Shown one piece after another: positions 7,677 to 16,778 of a DNA stretch of 64,000 nucleotides. A program made the position numbers and the translations under genes. The notes under the pieces are model-generated. The model ran no database searches, was not told the origin of the DNA, and saw nothing but the letters and a program-made list of their open reading frames with translations. Origin of the DNA: Halolamina salifodinae (GTDB lineage: Archaea > Halobacteriota > Halobacteria > Halobacteriales > Haloferacaceae); NCBI RefSeq assembly GCF_017874235.1, contig NZ_JAGGLC010000006.1, forward strand, positions 62,001 to 126,000. Reading direction: 5' to 3'. Positions within the stretch are counted from its first letter, which is position 1, and every line of letters begins with the position of its first letter.

Positions 7677-8896
7677 TCCTCCAGTCGCTGCTCGCGCCCG
7701 CGGAGCTGCTGCCGTCGCTGGGGCGCCTGCTCTGGCTCTCGGCGCTCTCCTTCGTGGTCTCGCTGTCGCTCTCCGCGCTCTACCGCTGGTACTTCCGGGA
7801 GCCGATCCCGCGGGGGCTGGCGGCGCTGTTCGGCGTCGCCGCCGTCGCGCTCTACCTCAACACGGTGGGGCTGCTGGGCCGGGTCATCGGCGCGCCCGGG
7901 GCGGACCCGTTCGACGCGACCGGCGTCGGCACCGAACTGCTGACGCTGTTCGCGGCGTTCGTCGCGACGGTCCTGGGCCGCCGGGTCGGCAACGCGCTCC
8001 GCGGGGAGATCGCCGCCGCCGCGGGCGCTCACGAGGTCAACGCCGGCGTGGGAAGCGTGCTCCGCCGGGCGGTCCGGCTCTCGGCGGTCGAACTCCCCGA
8101 CGCCGAGGCCATCGCGGACATGCCCAGCCACGACCCCGTTCCCGCGGAGACGAAGGCGGAACTCGGCGGGAAGACGCTGCTGTTCCCGCGGTCGAACACC
8201 ACGACGCTGCGCGAGCGCCTGACCACCCGGCTGAAGGAGGACTACAACGTCGGCTACGTCGACGTGGAACTCGACAAGGACGGCACAGTCACGTATCTCG
8301 CGCTGGGCTCCCGGCTGGCGGGCATCGGCCCGACGCTTGGGCCCGGCACCTGCGCCGTCGCCGTCGAGGCCGACCCGGCGACTGACGCGGGCCCAGGCGA
8401 CGTGGTGCAGGTGTGGACGGTCCCCGAGCACACTGCGCCGGCCGAGATGACGGTTCCGGAGGCCGAGACGCCGGACCCCGGGGCGGCCGTCCCCGAGGCG
8501 GAGGCGACGCCGCGCCGGGTAACGACCGCCGAGATCCGCGCGACGGCGGGCGAGACGGTCACGCTCGTCGTCGACGAGAACGACGCCGAGGCGCTCTCGC
8601 CGGACCGGCGCTACCGGCTGGTGACGCTGCCAGTCGACGCCGGCGCCGACCGGGAGTTCGCCTCGCTGCTGCGCGCGGCCGACGAGACGCTGGGCGTGGT
8701 GAAACTTTCCGAGGGGAGCCCGGTGGCCGGCGTCGCCGTCGGCGACCTCGACGCGACGGTCGTGGCGGTCCGGAACGGGGCCGGCGCGCTCGACGCGCTG
8801 CCCGACCGTGAGCGCGCGCTCGCGGCCGGGGATCGGGTGTACGCCATCGGCCGCCCCGACGTGCTGCGGTCGCTGGAGGAGCGGGTGGCCGCCTGA
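7673..8896 (+). CDS. TrkA-C domain membrane protein (second of an overlapping pair)
   Basis: The GTG at 7673 overlaps the stop of the preceding gene (GTGA), giving 407 residues. Hydrophobic helices lie at about residues 15-35, 45-65 and 85-105. The soluble part contains NTTTLRERLTTRLKEDYNVG and a C-terminal RCK-C-like domain ending in a YAIGRPDVLRSLEERV helix. The architecture parallels the first gene without strong sequence similarity, so the two may form a hetero-oligomer. The role in K+ regulation is inferred from domain and neighbourhood. Confidence 0.8.
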   Translation: MILQSLLAPAELLPSLGRLLWLSALSFVVSLSLSALYRWYFREPIPRGLAALFGVAAVALYLNTVGLLGRVIGAPGADPFDATGVGTELLTLFAAFVATVLGRRVGNALRGEIAAAAGAHEVNAGVGSVLRRAVRLSAVELPDAEAIADMPSHDPVPAETKAELGGKTLLFPRSNTTTLRERLTTRLKEDYNVGYVDVELDKDGTVTYLALGSRLAGIGPTLGPGTCAVAVEADPATDAGPGDVVQVWTVPEHTAPAEMTVPEAETPDPGAAVPEAEATPRRVTTAEIRATAGETVTLVVDENDAEALSPDRRYRLVTLPVDAGADREFASLLRAADETLGVVKLSEGSPVAGVAVGDLDATVVAVRNGAGALDALPDRERALAAGDRVYAIGRPDVLRSLEERVAA

Positions 8897-8934
8897 GCGC
8901 AACGCTCTTTGACGGGCGTCGCCGACGGATGGCC

Positions 8935-9198
8935 ATGCAGTGGAAGCTTTTCGCTGATCTCGCGGAGGCCGCCGGGGAGCGAACTGTCACGGTCGAGGAC
9001 GACGCCACGACCGTCGGCGACGCCCTGGAGGCGCTGCTCGAGGCCAAGCCCGCACTTGAGGCGCGCGCGCTCGACGCCGACGGTGAGCTACGCGGCGACG
9101 TGAACCTCCTCAAGAACGGCGAGAGCGTCGACGCCGAGGAGAGCGTCGCGGCCGGCGACGAACTCGCGCTGTTCCCGCCGGTCAGCGGCGGGGTGTAG
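8935..9198 (+). CDS. ubiquitin-like small archaeal modifier protein (SAMP1/MoaD family)
   Basis: An 87-residue beta-grasp protein. The start at 8935 gives MQWKLFADLAE, closely resembling the start of Haloferax SAMP1; a second ATG two codons earlier (8929) is possible. The C terminus reads LFPPVSGGV followed by TAG. MoaD and SAMP proteins normally end in the exposed Gly-Gly that is adenylated by the E1-like enzyme UbaA and joined to target lysines or converted to a thiocarboxylate for molybdopterin synthesis. Here one Val follows the Gly-Gly, so trimming or altered use would be needed. It lies 38 bp after the TrkA-C pair. Confidence 0.88.
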   Translation: MQWKLFADLAEAAGERTVTVEDDATTVGDALEALLEAKPALEARALDADGELRGDVNLLKNGESVDAEESVAAGDELALFPPVSGGV

Positions 9199-9677
9199 CG
9201 ACGGACGCGGACCCGCCGTCCGTCTTCTCGGCGTCGCGGTCGACCGCCGGATCCACCGCGCCGGCGGTCCCGCCGTCGGCGGCTGTCTGAGACGGCCCGG
9301 CGTCACTGTCCGCGCTGACTTCGCCTGCCTCTCGGTGGCTGCCGGTGTGTGTCCCGTTCGCGCTCGACCTCTCGCCGTGCCTTCGCATGGCTGCCGGCCG
9401 AGTGGGTCGGCTCCTCCCCCTCGTCGATCAGTCGTCGGTGTCCTCGGTAGACGTGTGTGTGGACTGGCCGGTCCCACGGCCGCGTCGCGTCCTGTGGATT
9501 CGGGGTGGCTACACGTATCGTGCTCCCCGGGTCGTGCGTCGGACTGCTCGTCCCGGGATCTGCGAGACTCATCCGGTCTCGACTGTCGGGACCGGGGCTG
9601 TACCGATCAGCCGTCGCTCGCGGGCAGGCGCGTCGAAAGAAACGTGGACGGACGACCGATTACGTCGGTCAGTCGCG
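9199..9677 (+). other. 479-bp stretch without a clear gene
   Basis: Short open frames occur on both strands, for example minus 9182-9388 with an acidic, Ala/Thr/Asp-rich translation, but none has a recognisable family, a convincing start or consistent codon bias. It may hold the remains of a gene or a long 3' region between the SAMP gene and the convergent surface-protein gene. I see no strong inverted repeat or tRNA here. Confidence 0.5.
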
Positions 9678-10850
9678 TTACTGCTGTCGGTACCAGTAGG
9701 CGCCGCCGAGGAGCACCAGCACCGCGATGATCCCGATGATCAGGCCGGTGTTCCCACCGCCGTCGCCGCCCGGCGTCGTCGTCGCCGTGGCCGTGTCGGT
9801 CGGCTGGTCGGTCGCCGTCGCAGTGGGCGTCGCCGTCTCATCCGGCCGATCGGTCGCCGTCGCAGTCGGCGTTGCCGTATCAGTCGGCGTCGCGGTTGGT
9901 GTCGCAGTCGGCGTCGCGGTTGCCGTAGCCGTCTGCTGGTCGCCGCCGCCGGTCTGCCCGCCGCCGGTCTGCCCGCCGCCGGTCTGTCCGCCGCCGCCCG
10001 GCGCCTCAGTCGGCGTCGGGGTTGCGGTGGGTGTGGTCGGCGTTTCGGTCGGCGTCGGGGTGGTCGTCTGCTCCTGTCCAGCGACCGCGAACGGCGAGAA
10101 GCCGCTCACGTCGGCCGTGAGCGTGACTTCGTTGCCGCTCGTGTCGGTGGACGTAGTCAGCGGGTTCCACGAGCCATCCGTGTAGTGCAGGATGGTCGCG
10201 TCACTCGCGGGGATCCCCGCGTTGTCGAGGGCGCTCTGGGAGACGGTGATCTCCACCGTTCCGGAGCTACCCGACGGCGCGGAGATGTCGAGATACGCCG
10301 CGACGGAGCGTTCGGACACCGCCGGTGCGCTACCGGGCGGGCCGGACGTCTGTCGGACGTTCACGGTACCGGACGTGCCGGCGCCGAGGTCGACGGAGAC
10401 GCTCGAAACCTCGTCGGTTCCGAGGTTCACCGTCGCGCGGCCCTCGCTGTCGAGGTCTGCGGAACCGCCCGCGACGGTGTCGGAGTCGACCTGGAAGTCG
10501 AGCTGCGTCGTGCCGCCGGACTCCCAGATCGCGACTTTGGATTCACCCATCACCTCGACGGTGACTGCGTCGCCGTCGGAGAGGCCGTTCTGTTGTGTGA
10601 CTTCGACCGAGTACTCCCCGTTGGAGTCGGTCGTCGTCGTGTTGATGACCTCCCCGTCGTAGCGGACCTCGACGGTAGCATCGGGTACGGGTGCATCGCC
10701 GTCAGTCACCGTCCCCGAGTAGACCTGGGGCGGCGACGGCGGCCCTTCTTGCGCCACGGCAGCGGGCGCGAACGCGCCTGTGACCGTCAGCAGAGCGACG
10801 GCTACAACAGCGAGTAGCCGCAGCGCCGAACGGTTCGTAGTTCGTGTCAT
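9678..10850 (-). CDS. secreted, membrane-anchored surface protein with PGF-pre-PGF-like domain and Thr/Pro repeat stalk
   Basis: A 390-residue protein with an N-terminal signal peptide (LLAVVAVALLTVTGAFAPAA, residues about 12-32). A carboxypeptidase-regulatory-like beta-sandwich follows (SGTVTDGDAPVPDATVEV), then a domain with the hallmarks of PGF-pre-PGF modules (LHYTDGSWNPLTT, ending GFSPFAV). Next comes a long Thr/Pro/Ala stalk of TPTATPT-type repeats with a GGGQTGGG linker, and a C-terminal helix GLIIGIIAVLVLLGGAYWY before RQQ. The stalk is probably O-glycosylated. It lacks the PGF triplet of archaeosortase substrates and so appears anchored by a plain transmembrane helix. It lies downstream of the large surface-protein gene on the same strand. 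Confidence 0.85.
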   Translation of the reverse strand: MTRTTNRSALRLLAVVAVALLTVTGAFAPAAVAQEGPPSPPQVYSGTVTDGDAPVPDATVEVRYDGEVINTTTTDSNGEYSVEVTQQNGLSDGDAVTVEVMGESKVAIWESGGTTQLDFQVDSDTVAGGSADLDSEGRATVNLGTDEVSSVSVDLGAGTSGTVNVRQTSGPPGSAPAVSERSVAAYLDISAPSGSSGTVEITVSQSALDNAGIPASDATILHYTDGSWNPLTTSTDTSGNEVTLTADVSGFSPFAVAGQEQTTTPTPTETPTTPTATPTPTEAPGGGGQTGGGQTGGGQTGGGDQQTATATATPTATPTATPTDTATPTATATDRPDETATPTATATDQPTDTATATTTPGGDGGGNTGLIIGIIAVLVLLGGAYWYRQQ

Positions 10851-10883
10851 TTTGTAGGTGTCTGTGTCGTGTCCTTTTGGTTG

Positions 10884-10893
10884 CTATAAATAA
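10884..10893 (-). promoter_or_regulatory. TATA box of the anchored surface-protein gene
   Basis: On the minus strand ATTTATAG lies about 35-43 bp upstream of the ATG at 10850, in an AT-rich island between two surface-protein genes. This fits an archaeal TATA element with a short leader. Confidence 0.5.
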
Positions 10894-10912
10894 TTTGGTG
10901 GATGGGAGTTAG

Positions 10913-13900
10913 TTAGGGGGCAGTCCCCGAAATCTGTACGTCATTCGGGAGACTGTTTCCGTTCCCGTCATTGATGTCGTTGTTGTTGCTGTCGATGGAC
11001 ACAATGACTTCTTCGTCCGAATTGATGGTGTAGGTATCCATCGTGATAGTGTAGGTCGGGTCGGCGCTGTTAACGGTCCCGATAGTCCTATCTGTGCCTC
11101 CGACGCTCACATTGAAGTCGGTCGCATCAACGTTATTGACCGACTCGCTGAACGTCACATCAACTGAGTCAGACCCAGTGTTGATGGTGACGCTCTGAAT
11201 CACCGGAGCAGCACTATCACTGACGATTGCATCGCCAGATTTGATGGTCACATCAGCGAGTTCGTTACCCGCGATGTCAGCGGTCGCACCACTACTGCCC
11301 GATGCGTAGACGACATCGACAGGAGCACTGCCGATACCGTCATCAGCCGTAGCATCACTGCTGGTGTCGATGGACACCTCAATGGTGTTGTCGTCAGCAG
11401 TGGTGCCGGTGGCCTTCGTAGTAGCGGTCGTGCCGCCGATGGTGTAGTCACCGGGTTCGACGGTCGAATCGTCGATCGATTCGGAGAACGTCAGGACCGC
11501 CGTGTCGATGTTCCCGTCACCATCGCTGTCCTGCTGGTCAACGCCAGTGCTTGTCGGCGCATTGTCGTCGACGGTCAGCGTCGCGATCTTGTCGTCCTGA
11601 ACGCTCGCCCCTTTGCTGGGGACGATCTTCGCACCGACAGTGTAGTCGCCGATAGCGGACGGGTAGTCAAGGGTTAGGCTGCTCACCTCGACTCTCACAC
11701 TCTCTTTCTGCGCGGAGAACGACAGTTCGACTGTGTCGTAGACATTGTCCCCGTCATCGCCGAGTACGAGATTGCTACTGTAGTCGACGTTGTCACCGTC
11801 CACGACGTCGACTGTACCAACGCGGGAGTTCTGACTCGTCTGACTGTTCACAACCTTGTCGGGGAGGTTGATGTAGACCGTGTCGGTGTTACCGTCGTCC
11901 CATTCGGTGTTCGGACTGACGTCGAACTTGATAACCTGACTGTCGGTAGACGTACTCGGCTGAACTGCCGCCGGGTCCACCATCGGGTTACTGAACGTGC
12001 TTGTGCTACCTACGCTCTCAACCTTCAGCGAATCGGAAACACTACTAACGCTGTCTTCAGCGTTGTTGGTGTCCACAGCGTTGTCGATGGTCGCCGTGTA
12101 CGTGTTACCTCCCGTTGTGGTCGTACTCGTGACTAGCGTGTACGTGTACGGACCCGATCCACTTTCGGTGAATTCGCCTTCAGCAGCACCGATCGTGTCG
12201 TAGGTACCACCCAGGTTGTTACTTCCGGTGACCTTGAGCGTGCTAAGCTTCTCGTTCGAAGTAACCGTCAGGACGACATTATCGCTACTGTTTTTCGACA
12301 CTGAGATGTCGGTATTCAGCGGCGTAGCGTCGTAGTTGACGGTATCGGAGCCGTATTCGACGTTACCACTCGCATCGATGACGGTGACATCCACGTCGGT
12401 CTGGCCTTCGTCAGCTGTCGCCGTCGCAGCGTCGATGGTGAAGGTTCCGACGTAAACGCCAGCGGCGTTTTTCTTCAGCGGAACTTCACTCGGACCGCCG
12501 AGTGCAGATCCGTCCGCGTAGACTTTCGAGACACCGGAATCGTCAGTTGCATCGACTTTCACTTTGACGGTGTTTCCGTCAACGACGAGTTCGTCGGTCG
12601 CATCGCCATTCTCGTAGGCGTTGGTGCTAACGATTGTCGGCTGCCCGCTCTGCAGGCCCGTGTAGTCGACGGGTGCGAGCATGCCACTGTCGTCGTTCGT
12701 GAAGAGCCAGTAACCCTCGCCGGGTTCCAGCACCTGCACGTTCTGACCAGTGTAGCCCTTCTCGACGCCCCAGTCAGCACTGCTCGGGAGCGTGGACATC
12801 GCCTGGTCGACGGACTGGTCACCTTCCTGGAACGCACCTACCAGGTTCCAGCCGTTGTTCAGCGATTCGCTGTTAATAGCGACTGCTTCCTCGTCGGACG
12901 GCACGTTCTCGACTTCAACGTCGACGGAACCGCTGGAGTTGGCCTTGACGATGTAACCGACACCGCCGACCATCTCCTGCAGGTCACCGTCGCCGGTCTG
13001 GACGTTGTAGGACATCCAGCCGTCGTCGTAGGTCATCACCGAGTCGACCTCGTCACCGAACTCGACGTCGTCCAGCGCGACCGAGCCAGTCTCGGCCGGG
13101 ATGGAGACGACATTGAGGTCTTCGGTGTAGCTGAGTTCGAACGTGACATCAGCACCGGTCGTTGCGGTGGACGAGCTGTCACCGAACTGCTCGGTGACAG
13201 TCGTCGCGTTCAGCATCGCGTCGCCGCCGGTCTGCACTTCGTCCGAAACGGTGACGTTCACGATGCCGTCGCCGTCCGTTGCGGAAGCGTCAGCCACGGA
13301 GACGCCCGCACCGTTGAACTGCTTGTCGAACGTCGCCGCGCTGATCGGCTCGCTGAAGGTCAGTCGAACATCGATCTGACCTTCGCTACCACCGACGATA
13401 TCGGCGTCAACGAGATGCGAATCCTCGGTGTCCACGGTGGTCATGTCGGTTCCGCCCTCGACGCCAGCGGCTGCCTCGTTGTCGGCGTCAACGGCGTCGT
13501 GGACGGTCAGCTTGTACTGGCCGTCGTAGTCGGCCTCAACAGTCGTCGTGTATCGGACATCACCGTTGCTCTTCGTCGTTGCAGTGAAGTCGTCAATCGT
13601 GACGTTGGTGGTGCTGTCCTCTGCGTAGTGGACGTTCGTCACGCCCACGTCGAGCGTCGAGAGTGCCTCGTCGGACACGATGACGACCTGCATCTCGCCG
13701 TCAGCGTTGGCGTTCTCGAGGTGGACACTGTCCGAAGCCGGGTCAGCACCACTCTGGTACGTAACTGACGGGACGTTGTCGACCTCGGCAGTCTGGGTAG
13801 CCATTACGGAGCTACCGTCGTCCTTGGTGATCGTCAGCTTGGCCTTAATTAGGCCGTCCTCCAGCGTGCTCGTGTTGAGCGTGTGATCGGCCAGTTCGGT

Positions 13901-15808
13901 GTACTCACCGAACGTGCCGCTCGTCCCGTTGTACACGGCGTAGGACACTGTCACGGACTCGTCGCTGGCCAGACCGCTGTAGTCGAAGAGATCTGCAGCC
14001 TGCACGCCGGCGGGCGTGTCCGCCGACAAGCCGGTAGTCAGGTCGGCATCACCGGTCAGCAGGGTATCTCCCTTCGCGGTGATCGTCCCTTCGACGTTGT
14101 TGATCGTTAGCGACGAGCTAACGCGGTCCGTGTTGCTGGCATTGTCTTCGGCAACGACGACCAGTTTGTAGCTGGCGCCGTCAGCCACAGTTCGCGTGTC
14201 GAAGCTGGCCGCCTCGGACGGCGTCAGCGTCGCCACGGTTTCGCCATTGGATGTCAGTTCGTACGTCCTCGATACGACGTCGTCGCCAGTGACGGTCACC
14301 GCGTTACGGAAGTCGACGACACCGCTAAGGTCCTTGGTGAAGCTGCCACCGACGTGCGAGGTGACGCTCGGATCGGTTGTATCGACGCCGAACGTCGTGT
14401 TCGCGTTCGAGGCGAGGCCGTTCGTAACGTCATCCTGAGCGGCGACGACCTCAACCATGGCAGAGTCGTTCTCGAACCCAGTACCGATGGCGAGGGTCGC
14501 TTCAGCCACATTCGGCTCGCCCGTCGGTGACGTGAAACTCGCCAGGCCGATGTCAGAGGCGGTTCCTTTGAGGAAGACATCGGCTTTGACCTGACTCGCG
14601 TCGACCGAGTCATTGAACGTGACACGGACGGTCGCGGAGTCAGACGTGTTGTACGTTCCACTGTACCCTGCGAGTTCGACACTCTCGACGCCGATCTCGG
14701 TCGTGTCAACGGAGAACTCGTAGTTCGCGCTAGCCGAGTTTCCGTTGGCATCGGCTGCCGAGACTTCGACGTAAATCGGCCCGTCCGGGAGCGTCGTCTG
14801 ACTAGACGCTTGGGATGGGTCAATCACAATCTCGGTCTCGTCAGAATCGCCGTACGCCGCATTTACTGAATATGCATCACTGCTCTCAGTATACAGCGTT
14901 GCCGAGTCGTTCGTGACAGTCACTTCGATACTGTCGGTGTTGAGGTTAGCCTCAGTAGCGATGATGCTAATCTTCTGCTGATTGTCACCAACTTCACTGT
15001 CCGCAGTCGGTGAATTGAGGCTAAGCGTAGGTCCACCAACATCGACGGTGAACGTCTGCTCGCCCGAAGTGAACGAATTACCCGCGTTATCGGCGGCCGT
15101 CACGGTCCACGTCATACTACCGTCGACGAGGTCCGGAATATTCTCACTCGAGAAGTCGACCGTCAGGTTGTCAGTGCTCTCGTCGTAGGTGACACCCGTG
15201 GGTGCCTCGGAGACGTTGAGCTTGTAGGTCTTCTCTTTATCTGACTGATCGACACTCACTTCGACGGTGTCAGAGTTAATACCCGCCTGACCATTTTCGG
15301 TGAGGTTGATCTCCAGCGTAGGCGTAGTGGTGTTAACCGTCCCACCCGCGATGTTGCTGACCGTGGCCCCCAGCGATGGCTCAGAGTTATCGATCACGAA
15401 CGAGGTAATCGCTTCTGCGCTTGCTGAGGTGGTGTCACTACCTTCACTGGCGTATACGGATGCCTCACCCTCAGCTGCACCGCCAAGGGAAAGCTCCGCG
15501 GTTACGACGCCGTTCTCTTCTCCGTCGACGTCGTTCGTACCACCGTCAGTAACGGTCGTCTTTGAACCAACCGGGGAATCACCACTATCCACTACTAGGA
15601 AAGTGGCATCATTTCCTGCTGTCGATACATCTGTTGAGACAGTGATAGTGTCTCCTGGTTGAGCAGGAGCACCACTGTCTACGGATAGGCCGCTTGCGGC
15701 CGCCGCGGCCGTTCCCGCCAGCGCCATGGTGCCTCCGAAGACGGAGACGACCATCAGCGCCGCTAGGAACACCGCGCGCGCCTTCTCGCGTGTCTTGCTG
15801 TGTGTCAT
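10913..15808 (-). CDS. large secreted cell-surface (S-layer-like) protein with multiple Ig-like repeats
   Basis: 1631 residues from ATG 15808 (an upstream ATG at 15823 adds five residues). The N terminus MTHSKTREKARAVFLAALMV then VFGGTMALAGTAAAAA is the haloarchaeal surface-glycoprotein signal peptide. The rest is acidic, Thr/Ser-rich, with many NxT/S sequons and repeated Ig/CalX-beta-like units, several ending in VDTT or VDxxxP. A distinct segment near residues 940-1060 contains repeated aromatic motifs (NGWNLVGAFQEGDQ, GEGYWLF). The C terminus ends ISGTAP without a PGF-CTERM motif or transmembrane helix, so anchoring is unexplained. GC content and codon use are lower than in neighbours, suggesting recent transfer or diversifying exchange. 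Confidence 0.85.
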   Translation of the reverse strand: MTHSKTREKARAVFLAALMVVSVFGGTMALAGTAAAAASGLSVDSGAPAQPGDTITVSTDVSTAGNDATFLVVDSGDSPVGSKTTVTDGGTNDVDGEENGVVTAELSLGGAAEGEASVYASEGSDTTSASAEAITSFVIDNSEPSLGATVSNIAGGTVNTTTPTLEINLTENGQAGINSDTVEVSVDQSDKEKTYKLNVSEAPTGVTYDESTDNLTVDFSSENIPDLVDGSMTWTVTAADNAGNSFTSGEQTFTVDVGGPTLSLNSPTADSEVGDNQQKISIIATEANLNTDSIEVTVTNDSATLYTESSDAYSVNAAYGDSDETEIVIDPSQASSQTTLPDGPIYVEVSAADANGNSASANYEFSVDTTEIGVESVELAGYSGTYNTSDSATVRVTFNDSVDASQVKADVFLKGTASDIGLASFTSPTGEPNVAEATLAIGTGFENDSAMVEVVAAQDDVTNGLASNANTTFGVDTTDPSVTSHVGGSFTKDLSGVVDFRNAVTVTGDDVVSRTYELTSNGETVATLTPSEAASFDTRTVADGASYKLVVVAEDNASNTDRVSSSLTINNVEGTITAKGDTLLTGDADLTTGLSADTPAGVQAADLFDYSGLASDESVTVSYAVYNGTSGTFGEYTELADHTLNTSTLEDGLIKAKLTITKDDGSSVMATQTAEVDNVPSVTYQSGADPASDSVHLENANADGEMQVVIVSDEALSTLDVGVTNVHYAEDSTTNVTIDDFTATTKSNGDVRYTTTVEADYDGQYKLTVHDAVDADNEAAAGVEGGTDMTTVDTEDSHLVDADIVGGSEGQIDVRLTFSEPISAATFDKQFNGAGVSVADASATDGDGIVNVTVSDEVQTGGDAMLNATTVTEQFGDSSSTATTGADVTFELSYTEDLNVVSIPAETGSVALDDVEFGDEVDSVMTYDDGWMSYNVQTGDGDLQEMVGGVGYIVKANSSGSVDVEVENVPSDEEAVAINSESLNNGWNLVGAFQEGDQSVDQAMSTLPSSADWGVEKGYTGQNVQVLEPGEGYWLFTNDDSGMLAPVDYTGLQSGQPTIVSTNAYENGDATDELVVDGNTVKVKVDATDDSGVSKVYADGSALGGPSEVPLKKNAAGVYVGTFTIDAATATADEGQTDVDVTVIDASGNVEYGSDTVNYDATPLNTDISVSKNSSDNVVLTVTSNEKLSTLKVTGSNNLGGTYDTIGAAEGEFTESGSGPYTYTLVTSTTTTGGNTYTATIDNAVDTNNAEDSVSSVSDSLKVESVGSTSTFSNPMVDPAAVQPSTSTDSQVIKFDVSPNTEWDDGNTDTVYINLPDKVVNSQTSQNSRVGTVDVVDGDNVDYSSNLVLGDDGDNVYDTVELSFSAQKESVRVEVSSLTLDYPSAIGDYTVGAKIVPSKGASVQDDKIATLTVDDNAPTSTGVDQQDSDGDGNIDTAVLTFSESIDDSTVEPGDYTIGGTTATTKATGTTADDNTIEVSIDTSSDATADDGIGSAPVDVVYASGSSGATADIAGNELADVTIKSGDAIVSDSAAPVIQSVTINTGSDSVDVTFSESVNNVDATDFNVSVGGTDRTIGTVNSADPTYTITMDTYTINSDEEVIVSIDSNNNDINDGNGNSLPNDVQISGTAP

Positions 15809-15875
15809 GATTTCGTTTATCATGCCCGAACGGGAGCCGTTATGTTGACCCTAACTCCCATTCGCACATACCACC

Positions 15876-15885
15876 GGTATATACC
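15876..15885 (-). promoter_or_regulatory. palindromic TATA element GGTATATACC upstream of the surface-protein gene
   Basis: A perfect 10-bp palindrome centred on TATATA, about 70 bp upstream of the surface-protein start, in the short AT-rich gap after the winged-helix gene. A close copy (AGTATATACC) lies at 16309-16318 upstream of that winged-helix gene. It can serve as TATA box and possibly as operator. Confidence 0.5.
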
Positions 15886-15967
15886 CCCTCTTTGTTAAAT
15901 GGTTGGGGTGTCTCGCAGACGTTGGGTTCTCAACACGTATCGCGAAAACGGGATGCCGTCGACGCCG

Positions 15968-16252
15968 CTACCCCTGCCCACGTTCCAGTAGTTCCTCGAA
16001 GTCGGCGTCCGGGTCGTCGTACCGATCCCGGAGGGTGCGTGCCACCTCCCCCGTGGAGGTGAGTTCGTACAACCCGGAGTTCTCTGCGGGCCCGACACGC
16101 TGGACTAACTCCTTCTCCGCCAACGCCCGCAGCCGCGTGTTGACGTACGAGCGGTCCCGATCCAGCCCGGCGGCGATGTTGATCGCGTTGTTCCGCCCCT
16201 GCTCGTCGAGGAATGCGAGTATTTCGAAGTCGGTCGGTTCTACGAGCTGCAT
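15968..16252 (-). CDS. winged-helix DNA-binding regulator, PhiH1-repressor-like (copy A)
   Basis: A 94-residue protein with a winged-helix fold. TDFEILAFLDEQGRNNAINI gives the first helices, DRSYVNTRLRALAEKELV the recognition helix, and VGPAENSGLYELT the wing. This is the pattern of haloarchaeal phage PhiH1 repressor-like regulators. It is a paralogue of the protein at 16425-16718 with nearly the same motif order. It ends about 160 bp before the large surface-protein start on the same strand, so it may control that gene or itself. Target unknown. Confidence 0.8.
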   Translation of the reverse strand: MQLVEPTDFEILAFLDEQGRNNAINIAAGLDRDRSYVNTRLRALAEKELVQRVGPAENSGLYELTSTGEVARTLRDRYDDPDADFEELLERGQG

Positions 16253-16308
16253 CGCCGGAGTGATGGCCGTCGTCCCTGTCGACGCGCTACGAACGGTTCC
16301 ATACCCCT

Positions 16309-16318
16309 AGTATATACC
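16309..16318 (-). promoter_or_regulatory. TATA element AGTATATACC upstream of winged-helix gene A
   Basis: It resembles the palindrome at 15876-15885 at 9 of 10 positions and lies about 57 bp upstream of the regulator start at 16252. The shared motif at both promoters suggests common regulation. Confidence 0.45.
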
Positions 16319-16424
16319 AATGGAATATAATACTTCGTCCGGCGTGTCCCGCGGCAACGGGAGGAACAAACCCCGAGAACTGTCCGCCAGCGCCGGGCGG
16401 GCGCTGTCACACCCCGGGTGGCCG

Positions 16425-16718
16425 TCAGTCCCGCGCTTCCAACCGCTCCTCGACCAGCGCGTCGAAGTCGACGTTCTCGTCGGCGTACTCCGCCTGCAGG
16501 TCCGCGACGACGATCCCCGTCTCAGTGATCACGTATAGGCCGCTGTTCGGCGCCGGCCCCACACGCTCTAGGAGTCCGTAGTCCGCGAGCACCGGGAGAC
16601 GGGTGTTGATGTACGAGCGGTTCTTGTCGAGAACGTGAGAGAGGTTGCTCGCGTTGTTCCGTTTCCCGTCGGAGAGGGCCTGTAGAATCTCGAAATCCGT
16701 CGGGGCCGTTAACCTCAT
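16425..16718 (-). CDS. winged-helix DNA-binding regulator, PhiH1-repressor-like (copy B)
   Basis: The start at 16718 gives MRLTAPTDFEILQALSDGKR, aligning with the N terminus of copy A. An upstream in-frame ATG at 16745 would add nine residues not present in the paralogue. An ATTATT element sits about 25-30 bp upstream of 16718, as expected for a leaderless transcript. The recognition helix (NRSYINTRLPVLADYGLL) and wing (VGPAPNSGLYVIT) match copy A closely. Ninety-seven residues. Probably a homodimeric transcriptional regulator. Tandem duplication with copy A beside a surface-protein gene is notable. Confidence 0.8.
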   Translation of the reverse strand: MRLTAPTDFEILQALSDGKRNNASNLSHVLDKNRSYINTRLPVLADYGLLERVGPAPNSGLYVITETGIVVADLQAEYADENVDFDALVEERLEARD

Positions 16719-16778
16719 ACAGCCCATACTCACCACCGGCAGCAATAATCCTTTGGAGTCTAACGCGCGCGTGAGTGG

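Noticed and set aside
9303-9572. Minus-strand 89-codon frame in the gap before the surface-protein gene
   Set aside because: No conserved motif, Arg/His/Thr-rich low-complexity sequence, and a competing plus-strand frame of equal quality.
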